From positions 310,001 to 374,000 of the forward strand of contig JAKSGN010000001.1 in assembly GCA_024180945.1 (NCBI GenBank): a DNA stretch of 64,000 nt. The letters run 5' to 3'. Below the pieces are notes generated by a model, which was not told where the DNA came from, did not search any database, and worked only from the letters and a program-made list of their open reading frames with translations. This DNA is from Macrophomina tecta. Its lineage: Eukaryota > Ascomycota > Dothideomycetes > Botryosphaeriales > Botryosphaeriaceae. The position numbers and the translations under genes were made by a program. Positions 21,601 through 29,060 of this stretch are shown here, one piece after another (positions within the stretch are counted from its first letter, which is position 1; each line of letters starts with the position of its first letter).

Positions 21601-22081
21601 CAGCGCCTAGGGATGGGCGGGCTCCTGGTTCCCATAGCTGATGTCGGGTGTTAAAGTCTCCTGCAACTAGGCAGCGTGTAGGTGGTGTACTGTTCAGAAG
21701 GATGTCGAGCGTGCCTCCATCGAGTGGGTCTCGTGGAGGCCTGTAGACGTTAATAAGCGTCAACTTCTGTCCATGCCCTTTAAGCGTCACCCAGGTGATG
21801 TCAGAAGTATTTCTAGGCCGAAGCTGGATTGCTGTTAACCCTCGGCCTTTTCGGATATAGGTAAGCGTCCTTGGTCTTGTATCCCATTCCGCGTTAGGGC
21901 AAAAGACGTCGTAGCACGGGTGTGTCTTAGTCCGTTTTACGTCTTCGCTAATGAGTGTCCAGGGTTCCTGTATTAGGATAGCGTCTGCATTGTCCTTGTA
22001 GGCTAGGCTGAGGGCAATGTCGTGGTTGGATTGCCCTCTTCCTACGTTAGCCTGGAAGACACGGAGCTGACTAGTTATATC
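18620..22081 (-). CDS. LINE1 ORF2: endonuclease, reverse transcriptase, RNase H (Tad1-like)
   Basis: The open frame runs from 22081, overlapping the ORF1 stop by 11 nt, to 18620. Domains in order: an AP-type endonuclease (FQANVGRGQSNHDIALSL, LIQEPW, LVAGDFN, TSDHETL); RT (STSPGTDGI, WRPISLLSCLGKGLE, LDVKGAFDAV, GLPQGSPASPILF, active-site GYADD); and RNase H with all acidic residues (FTDGS, DAEVMAIEQAL, VYTDN, GNEEADRLAK). The enzyme nicks target DNA and primes reverse transcription there. No in-frame ATG occurs for the first ~229 codons, so translation must depend on ORF1 (frameshift, reinitiation or non-AUG start). The C-terminus looks shortened: a decayed Cys-rich tail (near CGRKFARPC) seems to continue out of frame toward 18350. 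Confidence 0.88.
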   Translation of the reverse strand, partial: DITSQLRVFQANVGRGQSNHDIALSLAYKDNADAILIQEPWTLISEDVKRTKTHPCYDVFCPNAEWDTRPRTLTYIRKGRGLTAIQLRPRNTSDITWVTLKGHGQKLTLINVYRPPRDPLDGGTLDILLNSTPPTRCLVAGDFNTRHQLWEPGARPSLGAEQLVEWLQTHNLTLTSPQGVSTHSEGHTLDLAFSNTPGVITWVEEHLHTTSDHETLVTTLPWADLKEPSMRTRQLRLNDEAVPRLVAGVAESLPPTEWINPLTLDQATTTLVSIIQQNLVRNARRTLTKDKGVPWWTQDCEAAAKAHRRARRLGPATEEKHALRKAVRSAKRTYWQEQICNAKDARAIFKITRWRKRTSPFKSPPLAGQEGEIVDPEEKAEVLRKATLERRSAADDIDPKQVALAPRRAIRLPWGTTKEEVEHMVVNNPSTSPGTDGITVTLLKTLWNTIGDYVTQLFDLCLRTGHHPSPFKQAEVVMLPKPGKRDLTSPRSWRPISLLSCLGKGLERLVAKRLSYAAVIQKVLNPQQFGALPKRAATDLVSCLVHDVEQTWDSGKVASLLTLDVKGAFDAVLPGRLQVRMREQGWPEEVIKWTRSFMDRRQARVRLEGTTTEMRPLACGLPQGSPASPILFMLYIEPLFKLGSLRTRFGYADDVAILRSGSDPEESTAKLARELAASLEWGRENGISFDPEKCELQHFTRRKTPGAAPQINLGRFRVKPNKATRWLGVWLDERLTFKEHTDKWLNKANLITCHLRRLGNTQRGAPASALRHAVKGCILPTLLFGAEVWWPGLTETPTGTAAPFRYKQLTSRINKAANSALRAMLPVYKTTPTPALNREAGIPPASILLETARLRKARRLKALDKDHPLVTRAWGPGRTRLNKLATLLPDCSRPALLNPSYGPTEATEDLDKLRRDLRGGDILLFTDGSQNESGLSGYGFIGYQGHNTILRGCGSLGNTAEVYDAEVMAIEQALGNLRTRAETGTATNVHVYTDNAVAAKVLQGQPTDSSQNTVLKIRLLAKQWPCRQRLPHIQPGSVQVHWIPGHKGIRGNEEADRLAKQGAAQPPPTNLTATLAKIGRIAKAKEHELFETWWKRNAPESYQGLGITLSKGPRPELSLARQQTHLSKTRSRPPLRNAPQDRCHSIPADPFSL

Positions 22082-23408
22082 CTAACGGGAGAGGGTTTTC
22101 TTGGCTTGCTGCACATGTCTGTGAATGGAAGGGTGCAGAGGGGTCTAGGTTATTAGTCCTGGCGGCGTTTCTAGCATTTATGCCTGCTCTCCTAATGGTC
22201 CTAAGAGCAGCCTTCGAGAGCCTTGAGATGGCTCCGTTCTTGATGGTTGGTCTGGCTGGGCATAGCTTATCTGTTGCTTCGTGTGCTCCCTCGCAGTTGC
22301 AGCATCTAGGCTGTTCTTCACAGTTAGTGTGTTCTCTAGAGCCGCAGCGGGCACATCTCGGGCTTCCTCTACAACTGCGTGTGTCATGGAATCCATGGCA
22401 CTGGCCGCATTGAAGGATGCTGGCTTTACGGCGAATTTGCCTAGAGCGGGCACTAACGCCAAAGAGCTTGAATGGGGCTACTGGTTTTGTAAAGGAGATG
22501 ATTAGAGTTCCCTCTGCTTCTCCCTCGCTGGTGCGCCTGGACCAGGCGGCTCTGACTGGGGTAAGGCCTGCCTGTGCCTCTGCCTCTTCAGCGACTAGCT
22601 GTGGGGTTACCAGGTACTTTTCCCCGTCTAGGCTGTAAATAAATTTCGGGGTCCCGTCTACTACATATGTGTGCCAGGTTTCGGCGAACTCCGCCTTACC
22701 GCCGATTAGAGCGGCTATCTCCGCTGCCTTCCCCTGAATGGGTGACGTGGCCTGTTCCCCGTTTGGGACGATCGCGATGCCTGAGTTAACATGCTGGACA
22801 TCGCGGATGATGTCCTTGCCGAGGTTGAGTTTCGACATGATGGCTGCCTTGATCGCGAAGGGTTGGTGCTTTCTAGCTGGGTGGTCAGGAGTGAGGCGGA
22901 TAAAGAGTCTGTTGTCCTCTTTAGCCTGGGCCTCCGGGGGCCGTTTGGTGGTCCTCGGCTTGTGGGAGGGTGTTGGCTCCTTGGGTCCTGACTTGGCTGC
23001 TTGGGCGTAGGTCTGCTGGGCTCTGGAGCCCTCTCCCGCGGCTTGGGGGTTTCCGATCAGATGCCTTTTGATGGTGTCAAGTAGGTCCGTTGTTAGAGAG
23101 CGGGCAATTTCGGCCTGGATCCCAGTGGGGAAGCTTGCTAGCTGTTGGTCTAGAGTCTTTGCGAAGGCCTTGAGGACTTCTTCGCGTGCCTTGGCTTTGT
23201 TCTTTTCAATTTGGAGGGCTCCTCTGAGTGAGGTTGACAGAGGTCCAGTGTTCGCGTCCGGGTCCCATTGAAGGGGGATTGGATCCAGCCTGAGCTGCTT
23301 GGTTCTGTTTACTGGCTCTCTAGTGGCTCCATCTGTTTCTGGAATTGGGATTGCCTCGGGGGTAGAGGCGCGCTCGCGGTATCGTCGGGGGACGGGAAGT
23401 GCTCGGGG
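22071..23408 (-). CDS. LINE1 ORF1: gag-like RNA-binding protein
   Basis: The open frame covers 22071-23408, with the only prominent ATG at 22838. The upstream in-frame part, which includes a helical EKNKAKAREEVLKAFAK segment, looks coding and makes the length (~445 residues) match LINE2 ORF1 (432). The C-terminal half holds zinc knuckles (CGQCHGFHDTRSC, CARCGSREHTNC, CCNCEGAHEATDKLC), the usual nucleic-acid-binding part of Tad1/I-clade ORF1 proteins. It would coat LINE RNA for retrotransposition. The true start is unclear: a TGA at 23409-23411 bounds the frame and an ATG nearby is out of frame, so a small indel or non-AUG start is possible. Confidence 0.75.
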   Translation of the reverse strand, partial: PRALPVPRRYRERASTPEAIPIPETDGATREPVNRTKQLRLDPIPLQWDPDANTGPLSTSLRGALQIEKNKAKAREEVLKAFAKTLDQQLASFPTGIQAEIARSLTTDLLDTIKRHLIGNPQAAGEGSRAQQTYAQAAKSGPKEPTPSHKPRTTKRPPEAQAKEDNRLFIRLTPDHPARKHQPFAIKAAIMSKLNLGKDIIRDVQHVNSGIAIVPNGEQATSPIQGKAAEIAALIGGKAEFAETWHTYVVDGTPKFIYSLDGEKYLVTPQLVAEEAEAQAGLTPVRAAWSRRTSEGEAEGTLIISFTKPVAPFKLFGVSARSRQIRRKASILQCGQCHGFHDTRSCRGSPRCARCGSREHTNCEEQPRCCNCEGAHEATDKLCPARPTIKNGAISRLSKAALRTIRRAGINARNAARTNNLDPSAPFHSQTCAASQENPLPLGYN

Positions 23409-23514
23409 TCATGGCCTCCGTCCACGACGGGTCTGATGGGTCGGGAGCCATCTAAATGCCCTAAGAGGGTGTTTTTGGGGAGGAATCTGGAGATTGGACG
23501 TGTAATGATCACCG

Positions 23515-23628
23515 AAGGTCGTATGGAGAAGAAGAGAGAGAAGATCAACTTAAATACATAAGGGAAGGAACGTCACGTGACCGCCGAGGATTCTTCTGAG
23601 GCTTCTCCATCACTGGGCTTCCAGACCA
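23515..23628 (-). repeat. Dispersed repeat / possible LINE 5' promoter region
   Basis: On the minus strand this begins TGTTATGGTCTGGAAGCCCA, contains GGTCACGTGACGTTCC and a TATTTAAG TATA-like box, and matches 57165-57280 on the plus strand. Being just upstream of LINE1 ORF1 it may be that element's promoter-bearing 5' end, or an LTR fragment into which LINE1 inserted. Confidence 0.55.
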
Positions 23629-23980
23629 TAACACGGACCTCTTTTAGAAAGAGTATCGGCGTAATATTTTTCTTAGAAAGTTTTTATAGAATATTCTTTT
23701 CTTTCTTTATTTTCTATACTATAGAGGCTGCGTTATAATAGTTATATAATAGGGGAAGAAACAACATGCACACTCTTGGCGTGCAATGTAACACTTTGCA
23801 CACTTGCGTAGCGAAATACACACTGTTTTTTTCACCCCTGGTCTTAAACAGTAACCATCTTAACTATTCCTTGTAATATTCTAATATTCTATCTAAATCT
23901 ATATAACCTAAATATCCCGAACCTAAAAGAGACTCTAGGAAATTTTAGAGGGGTAATTAACCGGGGATAAATCCCCTATA
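23629..23980. repeat. AT-rich spacer containing a ~60-bp dispersed repeat
   Basis: 23762-23822 (from ATGCACACTCTTGGCGTGCA to GCGAAATACACAC) is almost identical to 28841-28901. Inside, TGCACACT-type motifs recur. The rest is AT-rich without coding signal. Confidence 0.7.
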
Positions 23981-25829
23981 ACGTGGTTGATAACCGAGCT
24001 GCGCATACAACCGAGCTGCGCACCCCACCACCAAAATCCATCCTACCTACCTTCAAACGCGATGCATCCACAACACCACACACTGACATCTTCTAACGAA
24101 GCGAGAATTAAGCTAGCTATACAATCTCGTAAACGAAACGCGTCTTTAAGCGAGCGACGCGCTGCGGCCCTCTACGCCGTTCCCCCAAGTACGCTCCGCA
24201 GCCGACGCGGTGGAGCGACCCCCCGACGCGATTGCGAGGCCAACGGGCGAAAGCTCAGCAAGGAAGAGGAGCTAGTGATAGTTGAGCGTATATTGGACCA
24301 GGATTTAAGAGGGTTTCCGCCTACGAAGCTTGCTGTGCGAGCAATGGCCGATAGGTTGCTAGCAGAGCGGGGTGGCAAGCCAACAGGCAAGCGCTGGGTG
24401 GATAACCTCATTAAGCGATCGCCTGCGCTCAGGGTTCGGATGACACGTTCCTATGATCGCCAGCGAGCCTTGAACGAAGATCCAGAGGTGATTGGCAGGT
24501 GGTTCGAGCTGGTGCGCAATATAAAGGCGAAGTATGGCATCCTTGATGAAGACAGCTACAACTTTGACGAGACTGGCTTTATGATGGGTGTAATCTCGAC
24601 GCGGTACGTGGTTACAGGCTCAGAAGAACGCTGCGGCAAAGCGAAATTAGTGCAGCCAGGCGATCGCGAGTGGACCACCGCGATTGAGTGTATCTGTGCC
24701 GACGGCTCTGTGATTCCCCCCTTCATCATCTTCGCAGGCAAGAAGCACATCTCCACCTGGTACCAGGACGGCCTCGTGCCCGAGGATTGGCCTATTGGAG
24801 TCACCGAGAACGGCTGGACGACCAACGAGCTCAGGTCAGTGGTTAAAGCATTTTTAACGCGCATACAAAGTCGTACCGTGGGCACGCACCGGCTGCTCAT
24901 AATCGACGATCACGAGAGCCACAACTCCAGGATTTCCAGGATCTCTGTAGGGAGAACAGGATTATCGCTCTGTGCCCCCACTACGCGTCACCTATTGCAG
25001 CCACTTGATGTGGGTTGCTATTCGCCGTTAGCGAAGCGCGTACGGTGATGAGATCTCGGCAACGGCGCGCAGGCACGTCACCCATATCTCTAAGACCGAG
25101 TTCCTCCCAGCCTTCAGTCAGGGCAGCTCACGCCCAGGTTTTTAAGAAGGAGAACATCCTTGCAAGCTTTTAGAGGCGCTGGGCTGAATCACTGAACCCA
25201 GACGCGGTGCTATCAAGCTTGATGAAGCTTCGTACGCCAACGCCACCTGCCCTAGAGACCACCCCTTGGGAGCCCAAAACACCGCGCACTCTTCACGAAG
25301 TAGACTTCCAATCAGCCTTTGTCCTTAATAAGATTCCGCCTCCTGCAGGTTCTTCGCCAAGTTTCTTGAAAGAAGCTGTGGTTCAGCTAACAAAAGGCAC
25401 TATAGCGATGGCACACGAACTGGTGTTGTTGCGCGCCGAAATCACAGACTTGCGGGAGGCCAATAAGACTCTAACCAAGCGGAAATCAGGCAAGAGGAAG
25501 TATATCCAGACTAGAGGGTCGTTGACGGCAGAGGAGGCAGCTGAATTGATGGCTCCTAGCAACGTAGGTGGGCGGGATGAGGGTGGGGAGTCTTCGAAGA
25601 GGGCGCGCACGGGTGGGGATGCGACACAACAAAGGCGCTGCGGGCGCTGCGGTATGCTAGGACACAATTTGCGTACCTGCAAGCTAGATACTAATGAATT
25701 TAAAAATTCTAAATAAACTTGTTGCATTGCAATAGCTTGTTGTAGTGTTGAGATATTAGCCTGCAAAGTCGCGCGGCATTGGTAGGGTGCGCAGCTCGGT
25801 TGTATGCGCAGCTCGGTTATCAACCACGT
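23981..25829 (+). mobile_element. Fot1/pogo-like DNA transposon DT5 (DT2 family, broken)
   Basis: The element has TA duplications at 23979-23980 and 25830-25831, and terminal repeats identical in type to DT2 and DT6 (ACGTGGTTGATAACCGAG, units TACAACCGAGCTGCGCA). At 1849 bp it is 7 bp shorter than DT6, all from small indels in the middle. Confidence 0.93.
24062..25716 (+). pseudogene. Fot1/pogo-like transposase with clustered indels, DT5
   Basis: The frame starts at the ATG at 24062 (MHPQHHTL) and matches DT6 almost perfectly to about 24830 and again from about 25240 to the stop at 25714-25716. Between these points at least ten 1-4 base insertions, deletions and substitutions break the second and third catalytic blocks (LIIDDHESHNS, LLQPLDVGCYSPLAK). 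The first catalytic Asp (YNFDETGF) and the zinc knuckle RCGRCGMLGHNLRTC are intact. RIP does not make indels, so either this is a recombination or repair scar or it is a low-quality stretch of consensus. Confidence 0.88.
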
Positions 25830-26314
25830 TATTCGAGGAATTATATAAATAGCTTATAATTTAAGCTTAAAACACCTAGAATTAGGTATATAATTAATTT
25901 TATATAGATGTGAATTACTTTATTATAATTCGTAACTTTTAACAGCTTTATAACGCTAAGAATTAGTTAAATACTTAAGCATATATAGCTGCGAATAGCC
26001 TTAAGAGTTTGGTGTTGCGACCTCTATAAGCCTATTTGGCACTAAAACTCTCTACTAAACGAACCGGCATCTACTCTACGAGCACATAAGGAGACCTTGA
26101 AACACGGAATATCCAATAGGTAGGGAATTTATGATTGTAATTGACTACAAAGGTCTTATCTACTTATAACGAACATGACTTATACATAAAAGGATTGGCC
26201 AACGGTTGTCCAGACGAGTGTGGTGGTTTGACCGTTAGGGTGGCGCGAGATACTTAGTGCGGTCATCGCCTGAAGTTGCTGCGCCGCTCCCTCCTCTCCT
26301 CCGCGTCGTAACCA
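25830..26314. other. AT-rich intergenic DNA
   Basis: No coding signal or recognised repeat. It forms the 3' flank of the monooxygenase gene. Confidence 0.5.
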
Positions 26315-28192
26315 CTATCCCTTAATCTCAAACTTATCCAGGGTGTTCTTCGCCATGTATTCCTGCGCAATTCTCCAATACTCGATTGGGCCACCACCCC
26401 ATGAAGCTTTTGAAGCTGCCTGTACGGCTTTCTTTGGATCTAATCCGAATATTTCGCCTTCCGCGTTAAAGTAACTTGGTGTGCATGTTTGCGACACAGA
26501 AAACCATAAAGCCCTCCTCCGCACCTCACGGCTATATTCCTCCTCTGCTTCTTTCGTTGCTTCAATAGTCAACCGCTGCGTATCTTCCGCACGTTCGGAG
26601 GCCGTTGCCACGATATGTGCCACTAATTTCGCAAGCATATCAAAAGTGGAGGTAAGATTTGGAGACATCGGCGCTCCTCCACCTGTGCTGCAGAAAAACA
26701 TATTCGGGAATCCATTCGTGGTGATTCCGAAAACATTCCCCCAATCTCCAGAATCAAACTTCTCAGACAGCAATGCACCACCGCGGCCGATGGTTGGGCA
26801 AGGGGCGGGCCCTCGAGGGACCGAGAATCCAGTGGCGAAGACTAACACATCTAAGTCATACTCAATCCCGTTCACCACGACTCCATTTTCCGAGTAGCGC
26901 TCTACACCTCTGCCGTCCGTGTCTACGAGTGTAACGTTCGGTTTGTTGAATGCCTGGAGGTAATGATCATGGAAGGTCGGGCGCTTGCACCAGCCGGGGT
27001 ACCATGGCTTCAACTTCTTTGCCACAGCCGGGTCCTTGACGATACGATCGATATGGGCGCGGATCCGCTCTGCTCGGGGGACGTCCAGCTTGAACATTGC
27101 GGCGATATGTTCCTCGACCAGATCAGGGGTTAATTCCGCCGCCTTCGCATTACCTGCCACGCCCGCAAAAGCCTGCGTCTCGGTCCAGCCATCGTTCACC
27201 AGATCCACGTCCACCGGGTCCGCTGTAATAAAATGGTTGAAGTTCTCCTGCCTCTCAAATTGCCAGCCGGGCTTATAGGCAACCCGGGTTCTCCATTCGT
27301 TGAAATCAGTGGGCCGTTGGTTGCGAGGGCCACAATAGGATGGCGTTCGCTGGAAGACGTACAGCTGGTCGGCCCACTTGGCCAGTTCCGGGACGATCTG
27401 TACGGCAGTGGCTCCAGTTCCGATTATGCCAACCCTTTTCCCTTTCAGGTTGATCAGTTCGGGGTTCTCTTGCGTTCCGCCAGTTACATTATAGTTCCAG
27501 CGAGCAGAATGGAAAAGCTGTTTCGAACCGCGAAAGTCGGCCAAACCCGGGAGTTTTGGTATATGAGGCGTAGGAAGTATACCCGCTGCATTAATAAGGA
27601 ATTGGGCGTGGACAGTTAGAGCAAGCGGCTCCCGTCCGTGCCCACGATTTTTTGCCAACACCACACTCCATCGTCCTGTGTCCTCATCCCAGCGTTGATG
27701 ATTGACCTGCGTGGAGAAGAGGGCCCGGTTACTAAGACCCCACTTTCTAGTAATATGCTCGGCATTGGCACGGATCTCGTATCCGTACGAATATCTGTTC
27801 TTCGGCACGAATCCGCTCTCCTCGAGTAAAGGAAGATAGACGTATCCTTCCACGTCACACATAAGCCCTGGGTAGCGGTTCCAGTACCACGTGCCTCCGA
27901 AGCCACCGGCGACGTCGACGATACAGATATCCTCGGGCTTAAAGCCCGCTTGAATTAGGCGAACCGCGAAGAGGATTCCACTATGGCCCGCGCCAACGAC
28001 TAAAAATTTGACGTCGCCCCCGTCCTGGATAGGCACCTGCTGGGACTCCGGGGCGTCGTAGTCGACGAAGGGATCCTCCGCTAAATCGGTGCCGATTAGA
28101 TCAGCATACTGCTTTAGGCCATCCTGGCGAAGACGTTTGCTGCGCTCCTCAGCGTACTTCTGCTGCAGATCCGAGAGACTGGGTCCTAACAT
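26315..28192 (-). CDS. Type I Baeyer-Villiger monooxygenase (flavin-dependent)
   Basis: An intact, intronless 625-residue enzyme that uses FAD, NADPH and O2 to insert oxygen next to a ketone, giving esters or lactones. Such genes often tailor secondary metabolites or degrade cyclic ketones. Visible motifs: FAD Rossmann GAGHSG (67-72), GGFGGTWYWNRYPG (96-109), the family fingerprint FxGxxxHxxxW as FRGSKQLFHSARW (220-232), the NADPH Rossmann GIIGTGATAVQ (255-265) and the FATGF block (452-456). Length fits fungal members of the cyclopentadecanone-monooxygenase-like group, which have an N-terminal extension before the first Rossmann fold. The ATG at 28192 is the first in frame. It stands alone between transposons with no pathway neighbours visible. 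It carries no RIP-type stops, which suggests selection or recent arrival. The substrate cannot be told from sequence. Confidence 0.93.
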   Translation of the reverse strand: MLGPSLSDLQQKYAEERSKRLRQDGLKQYADLIGTDLAEDPFVDYDAPESQQVPIQDGGDVKFLVVGAGHSGILFAVRLIQAGFKPEDICIVDVAGGFGGTWYWNRYPGLMCDVEGYVYLPLLEESGFVPKNRYSYGYEIRANAEHITRKWGLSNRALFSTQVNHQRWDEDTGRWSVVLAKNRGHGREPLALTVHAQFLINAAGILPTPHIPKLPGLADFRGSKQLFHSARWNYNVTGGTQENPELINLKGKRVGIIGTGATAVQIVPELAKWADQLYVFQRTPSYCGPRNQRPTDFNEWRTRVAYKPGWQFERQENFNHFITADPVDVDLVNDGWTETQAFAGVAGNAKAAELTPDLVEEHIAAMFKLDVPRAERIRAHIDRIVKDPAVAKKLKPWYPGWCKRPTFHDHYLQAFNKPNVTLVDTDGRGVERYSENGVVVNGIEYDLDVLVFATGFSVPRGPAPCPTIGRGGALLSEKFDSGDWGNVFGITTNGFPNMFFCSTGGGAPMSPNLTSTFDMLAKLVAHIVATASERAEDTQRLTIEATKEAEEEYSREVRRRALWFSVSQTCTPSYFNAEGEIFGLDPKKAVQAASKASWGGGPIEYWRIAQEYMAKNTLDKFEIKG

Positions 28193-29060
28193 GATTGGTA
28201 ATGGCGTGTGCGGATGAAGTTGAGAAACAAGAGTTATATGCTTACTTTTGCTACGAATCTTCTTCTGCTGCGAGCAAGTAATATATATACGTAGGAAGTC
28301 TTACTATCACACTGTCTTAGTTCTCTTAGTACAGTGCATTGTCTGACGGTTTTACTACCATCAATAATGAACCCTCTTCGATTCCGGCTCTTAACGGACG
28401 CACCCGGACAAATCCGGGTATAACCAAGTATTGTCTGGTCTGTGAGACTTACGCACGGACGAGATCCACTTACGAGTCTCCTATTGCGGACAAGGCCCAG
28501 TATTTTAGGCATACAAACTCGTAGGCCCGTGCTCGTTAGGCCGAAGACCCGTCTTAGAAGGGAGAAACCCTGTTCCCAACCGTAGGCGGCAATCCTTAAT
28601 TTACCGGCGAAGTCAACAATTTAACCGTCATTACCCCTTATACGCCTGTGGGGCGCTGATTTGCCGGCAAAATCACCTTAATCAGGAGGCCTTTTTTACA
28701 ATAATAGAGAATTAAGTTATATTATTCCATACTATTAAGTATTACGGCGTAGCCTCTATAGTAGAGATAAGAAAAATTAGAAAGAAAAAAAAAATTAGAA
28801 AGAATTAAATAGAAAAAGTTATTATATACGGGATAATACAGCATGCACACTCTTGGCGTGCAATGTAACACTTTGCACACTTGCGTAGCGAAATACACAC
28901 CTATTTTACCAAGATATTACTTTCCCTTAAAAATCTTAACCATGGTAATAAATCATAATAAAATACCTTCCGGAATATTAAATTTATACCTTGCTCTATG
29001 GTTAGAAGGGTTAGTGGTTACTAGTTAGATAGGTTAGGGTTAGTATTTTAGGTAGGAGTA
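28193..29060. other. Upstream region of the monooxygenase, then AT-rich repeat DNA
   Basis: 28193-28690 has no recognised gene and includes short self-complementary stretches (for example CCGGACAAATCCGG). 28690-29060 is AT-rich and contains the second copy (28841-28901) of the ~60-bp repeat found at 23762-23822. Confidence 0.55.

Noticed and set aside
29018..29052. TTAGGGTTAG-like string suggesting interstitial telomere repeat
   Set aside because: Only about one and a half TTAGGG units in AT-rich DNA; not enough for a telomeric tract.
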